A stretch of 64,000 nucleotides of DNA from Bacteroides sp. GTDB lineage: Bacteria; Bacteroidota; Bacteroidia; Bacteroidales; Muribaculaceae. The notes under the pieces are model-generated. The model had not been told where the DNA came from and ran no database searches. It saw nothing but the letters and a program-made list of their open reading frames with translations. The DNA lies in NCBI GenBank assembly GCA_023666835.1, contig JAMPBJ010000001.1, positions 26,110-90,109 of the forward strand, read 5' to 3'. This document shows positions 23,937 to 32,969 of the stretch, one piece after another (the first letter of the stretch is position 1; every line of letters begins with the position of its first letter). The translations under genes were made by a program, and so were the position numbers.

Positions 23937-25142
23937 CTACAGCAGCAGCTCGGCGTCGCCGTAGCTCAGAAAGCGGTAGCCGCATTCGAGGGCATGATCA
24001 TACATGTGTCGCCAGTCGCCTCTGGTGAAGGCCGACACCAGCAACAGCAGCGTCGACTGAGGCTGATGGAAGTTTGTGATGATGGCATCGACCACACGGA
24101 AGCGATAGCCCGGAGCTATCATGATGCGGGTCGAGGCCATAAGCGTCGACATATGGTGGCGGTCCATGTAGTCGAGAAGCGACTGCATGGCCTCGGTGCG
24201 TGATAACTCTGTGTGTGAGCCATCATAGGCATACCACTGCTCGACCTCTTCCATCGGTTCGCTGCAGCGTGCCATGACGCCAAGATGATAAAGCGATTCG
24301 AGGGTGCGCACCGATGTCGTGCCCACGGCCACAATCTTCCGGTCGTCACGACCTATTGCCTCAATCGTCGAGCGGTCAACGGCTATGAATTCGCTGTGCA
24401 TCGGATGCTCGCCGATGGTGTCGCTCTTGACCGGCTGGAACGTGCCGGCACCCACATGAAGCGTCACCTCGCGCCGCTCAACACCTCTCTGAGCAAGTCT
24501 CTCGAGTAACTCGGGAGTGAAATGCAGTCCGGCCGTCGGTGCGGCCACCGATCCATCAATGCGTGAAAACACCGTCTGGTAATCAGTCGAATCGCTGCTC
24601 TCGGTCGACCGGTTAAGATAGGGAGGAATAGGTATTTCACCCGCCGCCTCGATGATTTGTGAGAAGGTTACATCGTCGCGGTCCCATGCAAATGCCACGA
24701 TCGAACCATTGTCGGATTTCTGCAGGCGCGTGGCTTTAAGCGTCAGGGGCCGGTCGCCGATAGTCAGCGTCATCGACAGCTCACCCTCCTTCCATCGCTT
24801 CGAATTGCCCACGAAGCAGATCCACGAGCAGCCGTCGGCCGACGCAAACGACTGTGCATAATCACGCGGCTTCGATGGCTCCAGACAAAAAATCTCGATG
24901 GCGGCTCCCGATGCCTTGCGAAACCTCAGACGCGCATTGATCACTCGCGTATTGTTGTAGACGAGCATCGTATCAGCAGGCAAATACTCGCCTATCTCCG
25001 AAAAGCGGCTGTCGGTGAGCGTACCGTCGTGGTGACGCACCAATAGCTTGCAGCTGTCGCGCTGACTCAGAGGATGTTTGGCTATTCGCTCGTCGGGCAA
25101 CGGATAGTTGAACCCGGCTATTTCGATCGATTTTATATCCAT
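23937..25142 (-). CDS. queA: tRNA queuosine synthesis enzyme QueA
   Basis: QueA transfers and isomerises the ribosyl part of S-adenosylmethionine onto preQ1-modified tRNA, forming epoxyqueuosine. The 401-residue protein has FNYPLPDERIAKHPLSQRD at the N-terminus, DTMLVYNNTRVINARL, AAPTAGLHFTPELLERL, LHVGAGTFQPV and the C-terminal FHQPQSTLLLLVSAF. It is longer than E. coli QueA (about 356), with extra sequence in the middle; this is acceptable for Bacteroidetes. The ATG at 25142 precedes the conserved start. A -7 box lies about 90 bases upstream. No preQ1 riboswitch pattern was found in the leader. Confidence 0.95.
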   Translation of the reverse strand: MDIKSIEIAGFNYPLPDERIAKHPLSQRDSCKLLVRHHDGTLTDSRFSEIGEYLPADTMLVYNNTRVINARLRFRKASGAAIEIFCLEPSKPRDYAQSFASADGCSWICFVGNSKRWKEGELSMTLTIGDRPLTLKATRLQKSDNGSIVAFAWDRDDVTFSQIIEAAGEIPIPPYLNRSTESSDSTDYQTVFSRIDGSVAAPTAGLHFTPELLERLAQRGVERREVTLHVGAGTFQPVKSDTIGEHPMHSEFIAVDRSTIEAIGRDDRKIVAVGTTSVRTLESLYHLGVMARCSEPMEEVEQWYAYDGSHTELSRTEAMQSLLDYMDRHHMSTLMASTRIMIAPGYRFRVVDAIITNFHQPQSTLLLLVSAFTRGDWRHMYDHALECGYRFLSYGDAELLL

Positions 25143-25229
25143 GTGATTCGATTCTGATAGAACTGGTTTTCGGAGGACGGATCGGCCCAACGCACATCAC
25201 TCTCGGGCTGACCTCCGATTTTTGCGCTA

Positions 25230-25237
25230 CAAAGATA
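25230..25237 (-). promoter_or_regulatory. -7 promoter box of queA
   Basis: TATCTTTG on the minus strand matches the Bacteroidetes -7 element. No TTG stands at the usual distance upstream, so the promoter is only partly supported. It is divergent from the rplS promoter. Confidence 0.5.
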
Positions 25238-25280
25238 GCAATAATCCCGAAAAAAATGTCGGAAGAAAAGTCGAAACATG

Positions 25281-25311
25281 TTGCACATCTGAAATATTAG
25301 TGCTAACTTTG
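25281..25311 (+). promoter_or_regulatory. Promoter of rplS
   Basis: TTG (25281-25283), a 20-base spacer and TAACTTTG (25304-25311) form a full consensus promoter. The transcript would have a leader of about 75 bases, long enough for regulation, although no known ribosomal leader motif was recognised. Confidence 0.75.
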
Positions 25312-25392
25312 CACCCGATTCCGTAATCTCTGGCAGGACAAGCGGTCTGCGAATATTGCGGTTAGTGTTAACATTTTAAATTTCAAATAAAA

Positions 25393-25755
25393 ATGGATTT
25401 AATCAAAGTTGCCGAACAAGCTTTCGCTACCGGCAAAACACATCCCTCGTTCGGCCCTGGCGACACCATCACCGTAGCCTACCGTATCAAAGAGGGTAAC
25501 AAAGAACGTATCCAGCAGTATCGTGGTGTTGTCATCAGGATCAGTGGAGACGGCGAAAACAAGCGTTTTACCGTGCGCAAAATGAGCGATAACATCGGCG
25601 TTGAACGTATCTTCCCCATCAACTCGCCGTTCATCGACTCCATCACCGTCAACAAGTATGGCAAAGTGCGTCGCGCCAAACTCTACTATCTGCGCGAACT
25701 CACCGGCAAGAAAGCTCGTATCAAAGAGCGCCGCATGCCTAAGGCCTCGAAGTGA
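25393..25755 (+). CDS. rplS: 50S ribosomal protein L19
   Basis: L19 lies at the interface of the 30S and 50S subunits. The 120-residue product has the expected [26 protein letters not shown], the [26 protein letters not shown] core and the basic ending [22 protein letters not shown]. Length is normal. It is transcribed alone, from a strong promoter and up to a strong bidirectional terminator. Confidence 0.98.
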   Translation: MDLIKVAEQAFATGKTHPSFGPGDTITVAYRIKEGNKERIQQYRGVVIRISGDGENKRFTVRKMSDNIGVERIFPINSPFIDSITVNKYGKVRRAKLYYLRELTGKKARIKERRMPKASK

Positions 25756-25785
25756 TCTTCGAACGTCTGTGCTTTATTTGGACAT

Positions 25786-25828
25786 AAAAAAGAGACTGTG
25801 CTCACCAGTGTTGCGCAGTCTCTTTTTT
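25786..25828. terminator. Bidirectional intrinsic terminator
   Basis: A perfect 13-bp stem (25786-25798 with 25816-25828) has A-rich and T-rich outer ends, giving a T tract on both strands. It serves rplS on the plus strand and the 58-residue protein gene on the minus strand. Confidence 0.85.
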
Positions 25829-25834
25829 AGTTTG

Positions 25835-26011
25835 CTAAGCAAACATAAGCAAAATGGCTTCGATGGGTGGCGCGCTGACATCAGTGTCGCCCGTGAACAT
25901 GGCATCGGTCAGCCATAATATCAGCAATATTATCAGTACCACTGCTCCGATCGAGAGCCATATCTGACGTGTGTTTTTCTTTCTCTTTGATTTATGTTCC
26001 CTGCTTTCCAT
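25835..26011 (-). CDS. Small single-pass membrane protein, 58 residues
   Basis: A short frame encodes a basic N-terminus (MESREHKSKRKKN), one strongly hydrophobic helix (about residues 17-35, IWLSIGAVVLIILLILWL) and a short acidic tail with GDTDV near the C-terminus. The layout predicts a bitopic inner-membrane protein with the basic end inside. I recall similar uncharacterised small proteins ending near GDTDV in Bacteroidales. The gene ends just before the bidirectional terminator shared with rplS, which supports it being expressed. Function unknown. Confidence 0.65.
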   Translation of the reverse strand: MESREHKSKRKKNTRQIWLSIGAVVLIILLILWLTDAMFTGDTDVSAPPIEAILLMFA

Positions 26012-26227
26012 ATTCGTTTAAGTTGGTTTGATCATCGGAATCTGTTATCCCTTTTCTACCACAACACGCGTCGACCGACAATTGTTTGATCTGTTTTGCA
26101 CTTGTGTCAATTTGCTATCTTACCAAGTGAATTTAACTATTTTTTACTTAAATCCGTTTCGCCCATTCATTTTTTATTCGTTATTTTGTGTCGATAGTTA
26201 ACCAAAATACCATATAAAAAATATATT

Positions 26228-27565
26228 ATGGATATTAATAAAATCATGAATTCGCTCGAGGTGAAACACCCCGGCGAAAAAGAGTATCTTCAGGCTGTGA
26301 AAGAAGTGCTCATGTGTGTTGAAGACGTTTACAACCAGCACCCTGAGTTTGAAAAGGCCAAAATCGTGGAACGCATGGTCGAACCCGACCGCATCGTGAC
26401 CTTCCGCGTCACCTGGACCGACGACAACGGCGAAGTGCAGACCAACATCGGCTATCGCGTGCAGTTCAACAATGCCATTGGCCCGTATAAAGGCGGCATT
26501 CGTTTCCACGCTTCAGTCAACCTTTCCATATTGAAATTCCTCGGCTTCGAGCAGACTTTCAAAAATGCATTGACCACACTGCCCATGGGTGGCGCAAAAG
26601 GCGGCAGCGACTTCTCGCCCCGCGGTAAGAGCGACGCCGAAATCATGCGCTTCTGCCAGGCATTCATGCTCGAACTCTGGAAAAACATCGGACCGGATCG
26701 TGACGTGCCTGCCGGCGACATCGGCGTAGGCGGCCGCGAAGTCGGCTACATGTACGGCATGTACAAAAAACTTTGCAACGAATGCGACGGCTCGATGACC
26801 GGCAAGGCTCTCTCGTTTGGCGGTTCACGCATCCGCCCCGAAGCTACCGGTTTTGGCGCTCTCTACTTTGTGCAGAGTATGCTCGCCGAGAAGAACCTAG
26901 ACATCAAAGGCAAGACAGTGGCCATCTCCGGATTCGGCAACGTGGCTTGGGGCGCGGCTCTTAAAGCTACTGAACTCGGCGCCAAAGTGGTGACCATCTC
27001 AGGCCCCGACGGATATATTTATGACCCCGACGGTCTCGACGCCGAAAAGATCGACTATATGCTCTATCTCCGTGCCACAGGCGACGACATCGTTGCTCCC
27101 TATGCTGAAAAATTCCCCGGCTCTACGTTCTATCCCGGCAAGAAACCCTGGGAACAGAAAGTGGACATCGCTCTGCCTTGCGCCACTCAGAACGAACTCG
27201 CCGAGGCCGATGCCCGTCAGCTCGTTGACAACGGCGTGCTCCTCGTGGCCGAAGTCTCCAACATGGGTTGTACACCCGAGGCTATCGACACATTCATCAA
27301 CAACCGCGTGACTTATGCTCCGGGCAAGGCTGTCAATGCCGGCGGTGTTGCCACTTCCGGTCTCGAAATGAGCCAGAACGCCATGCACCTGCAGTGGAGC
27401 GCCGAAGAAGTCGACGAAAAACTCCACGTGATCATGCGCGACATCCACGGCCAGTGCGTGAAATACGGCACTGAGTCCGACGGCTATCTCAACTACATGA
27501 AAGGCGCCAACATTGCCGGCTTCATGAAAGTGGCCAACGCAATGATGGGCCAGGGCGTCATCTGA
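26228..27565 (+). CDS. gdhA: NADP-type glutamate dehydrogenase GdhA
   Basis: GdhA aminates 2-oxoglutarate to glutamate with NADPH, a main route of ammonia assimilation. The 445-residue hexameric-type enzyme has GPYKGGIRFH, the catalytic-lysine segment LPMGGAKGGSDF, PAGDIGVGGREVGYMYG, and a Rossmann fingerprint in VAISGFGNVAWGAA (about residue 240). Length is typical of the about 450-residue biosynthetic class. It stands alone and is followed by a strong terminator. The 216-base upstream region also holds the 5' side of the 58-residue protein gene, so the two are divergent. Confidence 0.97.
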   Translation: MDINKIMNSLEVKHPGEKEYLQAVKEVLMCVEDVYNQHPEFEKAKIVERMVEPDRIVTFRVTWTDDNGEVQTNIGYRVQFNNAIGPYKGGIRFHASVNLSILKFLGFEQTFKNALTTLPMGGAKGGSDFSPRGKSDAEIMRFCQAFMLELWKNIGPDRDVPAGDIGVGGREVGYMYGMYKKLCNECDGSMTGKALSFGGSRIRPEATGFGALYFVQSMLAEKNLDIKGKTVAISGFGNVAWGAALKATELGAKVVTISGPDGYIYDPDGLDAEKIDYMLYLRATGDDIVAPYAEKFPGSTFYPGKKPWEQKVDIALPCATQNELAEADARQLVDNGVLLVAEVSNMGCTPEAIDTFINNRVTYAPGKAVNAGGVATSGLEMSQNAMHLQWSAEEVDEKLHVIMRDIHGQCVKYGTESDGYLNYMKGANIAGFMKVANAMMGQGVI

Positions 27566-27589
27566 TCGCCGACCCGATACAATAAAATT

Positions 27590-27631
27590 GCAGCCGCACC
27601 CCCATTGAGGGAGTGCGGCTGCTATGTTTTT
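27590..27631 (+). terminator. Intrinsic terminator after gdhA
   Basis: A 10-bp GC-rich stem (27590-27599 with 27613-27622) is followed by TATGTTTTTAT. It lies 25 bases after the gdhA stop and also separates it from the convergent kdsA gene. Confidence 0.8.
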
Positions 27632-27667
27632 ATAAGTCTTATAAATTTTATAAGTCAGCCTTATAGA

Positions 27668-28480
27668 TCAGAAGGAAGCCACCGTGGAGCGCAGCATCGT
27701 CAGGCGGCGCAGCAGCTCGGGGAGCTGTGCCAGCGGCAGCATGTTGGCGCCGTCGCTCTTGGCATTGGCCGGATCGGGATGGGTCTCAAGGAAGAGTCCG
27801 TCGACACCAACAGCTATGCCCGCACGCGCTATGGTCTCAATCAGATCGGGCCGACCTCCGGTCACGCCCTTCGGCTGGTTGGGCATCTGGAGCGAATGGG
27901 TGGCGTCGAGAATCACCGGGCATCCGAAGCGCTGCATCTCAGGTATGCCGCGATAGTCCACGATCAGATCCTGGTAGCCGAAGCTGACACCACGCTCGGT
28001 GATGGCCACGCGGTCGTTGCCGGCATCGCGCACCTTCTGCACGGCAAACTGCATCGCTTCGGGCGAAAGAAACTGGCCCTTCTTGATATTGACGAACTTG
28101 CCGGTGCGGGCGGCTGCGATCAGCAGATCGGTCTGGCGGCAAAGGAATGCCGGTATTTGGAGCACGTCGACAAACTCGGCGGCCATGGCTGCTTCTTCGG
28201 GCGAATGAATGTCGGTGACAATCGGGCAGCCGAATGTGTCATGCACCTTGCGGAGTATCTTGAGCGCATCCAGATCGCCGATACCGGTGAACGAGTCGAT
28301 GCGCGAGCGGTTGGCCTTGCGATACGATGCTTTAAAAATGTATGGTATGCCAAGTTCGTCAGTGGTTTTGACTATGCTTTCGGCGATCTCCATGGCCATC
28401 TTTTCGCCTTCCACTACGCAGGGGCCGGCGAGAAGGAAGAAGTTGTCGGTGGGCTTCAACACCTTTATGATTTCTTTCAT
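27668..28480 (-). CDS. kdsA: 3-deoxy-8-phosphooctulonate synthase KdsA
   Basis: KdsA condenses phosphoenolpyruvate with arabinose 5-phosphate to make KDO 8-phosphate, a precursor of the LPS inner core. The 270-residue protein has FFLLAGPCVVEGE, FKASYRKANRSR, DIHSPEEA, NIKKGQFLSPEAM, ERGVSFGYQDLIVD and DATHSLQMPN. Length is normal. The gene is the last of a minus-strand series (rsmE, NupG-type transporter and others upstream) and starts 21 bases after the rsmE stop. Confidence 0.96.
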   Translation of the reverse strand: MKEIIKVLKPTDNFFLLAGPCVVEGEKMAMEIAESIVKTTDELGIPYIFKASYRKANRSRIDSFTGIGDLDALKILRKVHDTFGCPIVTDIHSPEEAAMAAEFVDVLQIPAFLCRQTDLLIAAARTGKFVNIKKGQFLSPEAMQFAVQKVRDAGNDRVAITERGVSFGYQDLIVDYRGIPEMQRFGCPVILDATHSLQMPNQPKGVTGGRPDLIETIARAGIAVGVDGLFLETHPDPANAKSDGANMLPLAQLPELLRRLTMLRSTVASF

Positions 28481-28501
28481 TATCGTGTTCGGTAAGTAGG
28501 G

Positions 28502-29212
28502 TTATTGATTCAGTTGGTCTATGATGTGAAATGTGTCGACAGCGGTCAGAGCTGCCGTTTCGGTGCGCAGTCGGTTGTCGCCCAAAGTGACAGGTTGCCA
28601 TCCGTTGTCGAGAAGCATCGATATTTCCTCCGGAGCAAAGTCGCCTTCGGGGCCTATCAGAATGCATGCATCGGCAAATGCCCGGTAGGCTTTGGCCAGA
28701 TCGACGCGCTCGGTGTTGGCGTCGCAATAGGCCACAAACTTTTGCAACGCTGGAAATTGTGTGGCCACCTGGGGCAGCGGTGTCATCGGTGAGACGATGG
28801 GCAACACGCTTTTGAGCGACTGCTTCATGGCCGACACGGCGATCTTTTCAAGCCGCTCGGTCTTTATTTCCTTCCTTTCCGATCGGCGGCAGAGCAGGGG
28901 GATGATGCGGTTCACACCGATTTCAGTGAGTTTTTCGACCATCCACTCCATGCGGTCCATGTGCTTGGTGGGAGCCACGGCAGCCACTATCTGCTGGCGC
29001 CAGCTCAGCGGCATGTCTATCTTCGTGATTATCTCGACGGCCGCATGCTTGGGATGAGGGTCGACCATGACGCACGTGAACCGATGTCCACGGCCGTCGA
29101 TCACTTCAATATTGTCGCCCGCGGCAATCCGCAGCACGCGCACGGCATGCTGCGAATCGCTCTGCGGAAGCGTAAGTGTCGATTCTATGTCAGGGGCATA
29201 GAACTGGATCAT
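28502..29212 (-). CDS. rsmE: 16S rRNA (uracil-1498-N3)-methyltransferase RsmE
   Basis: RsmE methylates U1498 of 16S rRNA with S-adenosylmethionine. The 236-residue SPOUT-family protein has an N-terminal PUA-like domain (HAVRVLRIAAGDNIEVIDGRG), the EKLTEIGVNRIIPLLCRRSE segment and the knotted SAM site with LIGPEGDFAPEEI and LGDNRLRTETAAL. Length is normal. Its start overlaps the transporter stop by four bases. Confidence 0.94.
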   Translation of the reverse strand: MIQFYAPDIESTLTLPQSDSQHAVRVLRIAAGDNIEVIDGRGHRFTCVMVDPHPKHAAVEIITKIDMPLSWRQQIVAAVAPTKHMDRMEWMVEKLTEIGVNRIIPLLCRRSERKEIKTERLEKIAVSAMKQSLKSVLPIVSPMTPLPQVATQFPALQKFVAYCDANTERVDLAKAYRAFADACILIGPEGDFAPEEISMLLDNGWQPVTLGDNRLRTETAALTAVDTFHIIDQLNQ

Positions 29213-30597
29213 AGGTCTTGGTCGTTGATGTCGGCAAAACCGTCGGCGTCGGCAGCGGTCATATCGGTGGCCTGAGCTTCGGTGATGTTGGTCTCGTCGC
29301 TCTTCTTATGCTTGAAAACCAAGGCGAAGGCCACAGCCACAACCAGTGCATAGGCCGCAAAAATGAGCCATACTTTGGTCCAGTCGCCGATGAGGAATCC
29401 GTTTTCCCAATGGCAGTAGTGGTTCACAACCTCTCCGGCGGCCAGAGTACCGATGGTGGCGCCCAGGCCGTTGGTCATGAGCATGAACAGACCCTGGGCC
29501 GAAGCCTTGGTCGACGGATCGCACTTCTGATCCACGAACAGTCCGCCCGACACGTTGAAGAAGTCGAAGGCCACACCATAGACGATGCAGGAGAGGATGA
29601 AGAGGATCACACCGGGCATCGACGGGCTGCCAATGCCAAAGAATCCGAAGCGGAGCACCCAGGCGCTCATGGCCATGAGCATCACTATCTTGATGCCGTA
29701 GCGGCGCAGGAAGAACGGAATCAGCAGGATGCACAGCGCCTCGCTTATCTGGGAGATCGAAACGAGCATCGTAGAGTTCGTGGCGGCAAAACTGTCGCGT
29801 ATGGCCGGGTCGGTGAAGCTTTGGAAGTGGGTGAGGAACGGGGTTGCAAAACCATTGGTGATCTGAAGGCTCATGCCCAGAAGCATCGAGAAGATGAAGA
29901 AGAGAGCCATCTTTCTGTCCTTGAACAGTTTAAAGGCGGTCAGACCCATCGTTTCAGCAAGTGACTGCTTGGGTTTGCGCACGAGCGGACACTGAGGCAA
30001 CGTCAGGCAGTAGAGGAACATGACAATGCTCAGCACGCCCGATACCATGAACTGCATGTAGGTGTACTGGAACTTGTCGGGATTGGCTCCGAAAGTGAAG
30101 CCGAATGAGCCGTCGGAGAAGGTGGCGCAGTTGACAAACCACATGGTGGCGATGAAGCCCACGGTGCCAAGTACGCGGATGGGCGGGAAGTCCTTTACGG
30201 TGTCGAGGCCATGGTTCTTGAGAATGGAGAAAGCCGTAGTGTTCGACAGAGCCAGCGTAGGCATATAGAAAGCTACGCTGATGGTATAGACGGTGATAAA
30301 GAGTGCTTTGTCGGGCATTTCAGACTGCATGCCCAGGAAGCACAGGAATATCATGGCGGCGCCTGCAATCAGATGACAGATGCCGAGCAGACGTTGGGGC
30401 TGGATGAATTTGTCGGCTATGATGCCCATCAGAGTAGGCATGAAGATGGAAACGATGCCCTGGATGGCGTAGAACCAGGAGATTTCGGTGCCCATGCCGG
30501 CTTTGCCCAGGTAGTTGCCCATACATGTTAGATAGGCACCCCATACGGCGAACTCCAGGAAGTTCATCACCGAAAGTTTTGTTTTGATTGCAGACAT
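29209..30597 (-). CDS. MFS transporter, NupG-type nucleoside permease family
   Basis: The 462-residue protein shows about 12 hydrophobic segments and matches the nucleoside:H+ symporter branch of the major facilitator superfamily: N-terminal KLSVMNFLEFAVWGAYLTCMGNYL, the FPPIRVLGTVGFI segment, and FDFFNVSGGLFVDQKCDPSTKASAQGLFMLMTNGLGA. It probably imports nucleosides across the inner membrane; substrate is inferred from the family. The acidic cytoplasmic C-terminal tail (about 30 residues) is unusual in length. Its stop overlaps the rsmE start by four bases. Confidence 0.88.
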   Translation of the reverse strand: MSAIKTKLSVMNFLEFAVWGAYLTCMGNYLGKAGMGTEISWFYAIQGIVSIFMPTLMGIIADKFIQPQRLLGICHLIAGAAMIFLCFLGMQSEMPDKALFITVYTISVAFYMPTLALSNTTAFSILKNHGLDTVKDFPPIRVLGTVGFIATMWFVNCATFSDGSFGFTFGANPDKFQYTYMQFMVSGVLSIVMFLYCLTLPQCPLVRKPKQSLAETMGLTAFKLFKDRKMALFFIFSMLLGMSLQITNGFATPFLTHFQSFTDPAIRDSFAATNSTMLVSISQISEALCILLIPFFLRRYGIKIVMLMAMSAWVLRFGFFGIGSPSMPGVILFILSCIVYGVAFDFFNVSGGLFVDQKCDPSTKASAQGLFMLMTNGLGATIGTLAAGEVVNHYCHWENGFLIGDWTKVWLIFAAYALVVAVAFALVFKHKKSDETNITEAQATDMTAADADGFADINDQDL

Positions 30598-30627
30598 AAT
30601 GATTAGGGGGTTGGATTATGTGAAGTT

Positions 30628-31239
30628 TTATTTATTGAGTTTACGTTTAAGAATCTCGTTGATGCGTGCAGCCTCCTCGTAGTTTTCCTGTTGGATGAGC
30701 CGGTCGAGTGTGCGCTGAAGCTCCTCCACGGTGTAGTTCTCTACCCGAGGCATATCGTCGGTGGGCAGGTCGATCTCTGCCTCATCAACGCCGTCGGTGT
30801 CGCGTTCATCGACCTCAGCTTCGGTGTCCTCAAAGATGAAGCCGGTGGAGTCGATGATCGACGGAGTGGTGAATATCGGAGCACCGGTGCGCATGGCTAT
30901 GGCAATGGCGTCGGATGTGCGCGAATCGATCTTGACGGTGCGTTCGCCGTCGGTGAATGTGAGTTCGGAAGAGAAAATGCCGTCCTCAAACCGATAGATG
31001 AACACCTCCTTGAGCTTAATGCCGAAAGCGTGGGCGAAGCTGACGAAGAGATCGTGGGTCATGGGTCGCGGAGGGGTGATCTTTTCCATCTGCATGGCAA
31101 TCGATTGAGCCTCGGCAGCTCCGATGACCACCGGTATACGGTAGGGACCGCCCACTTGGGCCAGTATGAGTGCAAAGGCCCCGGATTGGATCTGGGAGTA
31201 GGAGATGCCGAGCACTTTCAGTCGGATGCGGTTGGTCAT
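30628..31239 (-). CDS. Bifunctional nuclease (DUF151) with UVR motif
   Basis: The 203-residue protein has a DUF151/bifunctional nuclease domain (residues about 5-135: VLGISYSQIQSGAFALILAQVGGPYRIPVVIGAAEAQSIA, and DSRTSDAIAIAMRTGAPIF), an acidic linker, and a C-terminal UVR-type helix pair (LQRTLDRLIQQENYEEAARINEILKRK) like that of UvrB. Members cleave DNA and RNA in vitro; the cellular role in Bacteroidetes is not known. The ATG at 31239 was chosen, as the longer frame covers the intergenic gap and the mnmA end. Confidence 0.88.
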   Translation of the reverse strand: MTNRIRLKVLGISYSQIQSGAFALILAQVGGPYRIPVVIGAAEAQSIAMQMEKITPPRPMTHDLFVSFAHAFGIKLKEVFIYRFEDGIFSSELTFTDGERTVKIDSRTSDAIAIAMRTGAPIFTTPSIIDSTGFIFEDTEAEVDERDTDGVDEAEIDLPTDDMPRVENYTVEELQRTLDRLIQQENYEEAARINEILKRKLNK

Positions 31240-31300
31240 GGGATCAGAATTTTGGATTCGTTGAGTTGGTTGTTGGAGTATATATTTTATATATAATGTG

Positions 31301-32392
31301 TCAGACGATAATTTCGTTCTCAAGCTGTCGGCCGGTGATGATGCCGCTGCCCAGGCAAATGCGGCTCTCGCTGTCGTAGATGACTCCGAATTGACCCGGG
31401 GCAATACCCTGGACTTTGCGCTCGCTTTCAACCACATATTCATTGCCGCTGATGTGGGTGAGAGTGCCCGGAATGAATTCGGGCATGTGGCGGTTTTTAA
31501 AAGTGATTTTTTGCGACGAGCAGTTTTCGGGCCATGGATTGCGAGTGAGCCAGTGCATCTCGTCGAGATGAAGTGTGCGGCCGTATTGTTTTTCGGTGTC
31601 GTAGCCATGCGACACGTAGATGGCGTTGTCGTGAACGTTTTTCTTCACCACAAACCACGGCCCTCCGCTGAGTCCGAGACCCTTGCGCTGGCCTATGGTG
31701 TGGAACCAGAACCCGCGGTGTTCGCCGAGTTTGCGCCCGGTTTCGATCTCGATGATCGGACCCGGCTTTTCGCCGAGATGGCGGCGAATGAAGTCGTTGT
31801 AGTTGATCTTGCCGAGGAAGCATATGCCCTGACTGTCGTGGCGGAAAGCATTGGGCATGTTGGTGGCGATGGCTATTTCGCGCACTTGCGATTTGGGCAT
31901 GTCGCCTATGGGGAACATGATGTGGGAGAGCTGGCTGTAGTCGATGCGACACAAAAAGTCAGTCTGATCCTTTACCGGATCCACAGCGGTGCCGAGCCAA
32001 ACGAGGCCGTCGGCTTCGATGGTGGTGGCATAATGGCCTGTGGCTGTGCGGTCGAATTCATGACCCCAACGCTGCTCGAAAAATCCGAACTTGATCATGC
32101 GGTTGCACATGATGTCGGGGTTGGGTGTCAGGCCTTGTCTGACGGTGCGCAGCGCGTATTCCATCACGTTGTCCCAATATTCCTGATGCAGTGACACCAC
32201 GTCGAAGGGCAATCCGAAGCGGCGTGCTATGAACTGACACATCTCTATGTCCTCTTCGGCCGAACAGTCGCCCTCATCGTTGTCGAGGCCGATGCGTATG
32301 TAGAAAAGATGCAGGTCATGGCCCTGTTCAAGCAGACGGTAGACGGCGACCGCGCTGTCGACTCCTCCCGAAATCAGTACTGCTATTTTCAT
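31301..32392 (-). CDS. mnmA: tRNA-specific 2-thiouridylase MnmA
   Basis: MnmA activates and thiolates uridine 34 of tRNAs for Lys, Glu and Gln. The 363-residue protein has the PP-loop SGGVDS (residues 8-13), the two catalytic cysteines Cys96 in PNPDIMCNRMIKFG and Cys191 in GICFLGK, and TATGHYA near residue 117. Both cysteines are present, so it should be active. The second motif reads SQGICFLG rather than SQDICF, as I recall for one of several Bacteroides paralogues. It lies in a minus-strand series between DoxX and the DUF151 gene. Confidence 0.92.
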   Translation of the reverse strand: MKIAVLISGGVDSAVAVYRLLEQGHDLHLFYIRIGLDNDEGDCSAEEDIEMCQFIARRFGLPFDVVSLHQEYWDNVMEYALRTVRQGLTPNPDIMCNRMIKFGFFEQRWGHEFDRTATGHYATTIEADGLVWLGTAVDPVKDQTDFLCRIDYSQLSHIMFPIGDMPKSQVREIAIATNMPNAFRHDSQGICFLGKINYNDFIRRHLGEKPGPIIEIETGRKLGEHRGFWFHTIGQRKGLGLSGGPWFVVKKNVHDNAIYVSHGYDTEKQYGRTLHLDEMHWLTRNPWPENCSSQKITFKNRHMPEFIPGTLTHISGNEYVVESERKVQGIAPGQFGVIYDSESRICLGSGIITGRQLENEIIV

Positions 32393-32436
32393 AAATTGTC
32401 TTCTTTCGTCGTATCAAGAGTGATGGAGTTGCAGAA

Positions 32437-32937
32437 TCAGACTTCTTCGAGTTCTTCGTTTTCGTCGCGGTTCTGTCGGGATATGATGGCGAGAGAGATG
32501 AAATAGTCGAGCGATATTTTGCCCGGGCCGGCGAGGAGGATAAAGAGATAGATGCCAATGAACATGATCGGCAGATAGCCAGGCTGAATGCTGTCAAGAC
32601 CGTAGAGCGAAAGCTGCGGTATCAGGTTGTGCATGATATAGAACTCTGCGGCTATCATCGACAGAATGGGCGGCAGAGTGGCCAGGCGGGTGCAGAATCC
32701 GACCATGATGCAAAGCGAGCACACTATCTCGATGATGATCATGATGGTCAGACATGTGGGTGACGACATTCCTAGAATCGTTGGGAAGTCGACACTGATC
32801 ACGTTGTAGTTGACAAGATGACGGATGCCGAACTGCATGAACATCACTCCGACAAACAGTCGGATGAACAGACGTGCCATATTGCTGTAGGTGTAGCCGG
32901 TGGCGCGGAGAAACAATCGGGACAGAAAATCGGTCAT
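32437..32937 (-). CDS. DoxX family membrane protein
   Basis: The 166-residue protein has four predicted transmembrane helices and the DoxX pattern: ARLFIRLFVGVMFMQFGIRHL, then SSPTCLTIMIIIEIVCSLCIMVGFCTRLATLPP and a final helix before a polar, Glu-rich tail. DoxX-like proteins are small inner-membrane proteins with varied, mostly undefined roles, some linked to redox. It lies 32 bases after the DUF5106 gene; these two are often neighbours in Bacteroidales. Confidence 0.85.
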   Translation of the reverse strand: MTDFLSRLFLRATGYTYSNMARLFIRLFVGVMFMQFGIRHLVNYNVISVDFPTILGMSSPTCLTIMIIIEIVCSLCIMVGFCTRLATLPPILSMIAAEFYIMHNLIPQLSLYGLDSIQPGYLPIMFIGIYLFILLAGPGKISLDYFISLAIISRQNRDENEELEEV

Positions 32938-32969
32938 TGTTGTATTTCTTAAATAATGATTTTGTGTGA

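Noticed and set aside
25143-25229. preQ1 riboswitch in the queA leader
   Set aside because: The leader lacks the short preQ1 aptamer pattern (C-rich loop and downstream A-rich pseudoknot strand); nothing supports it beyond the gene's function.
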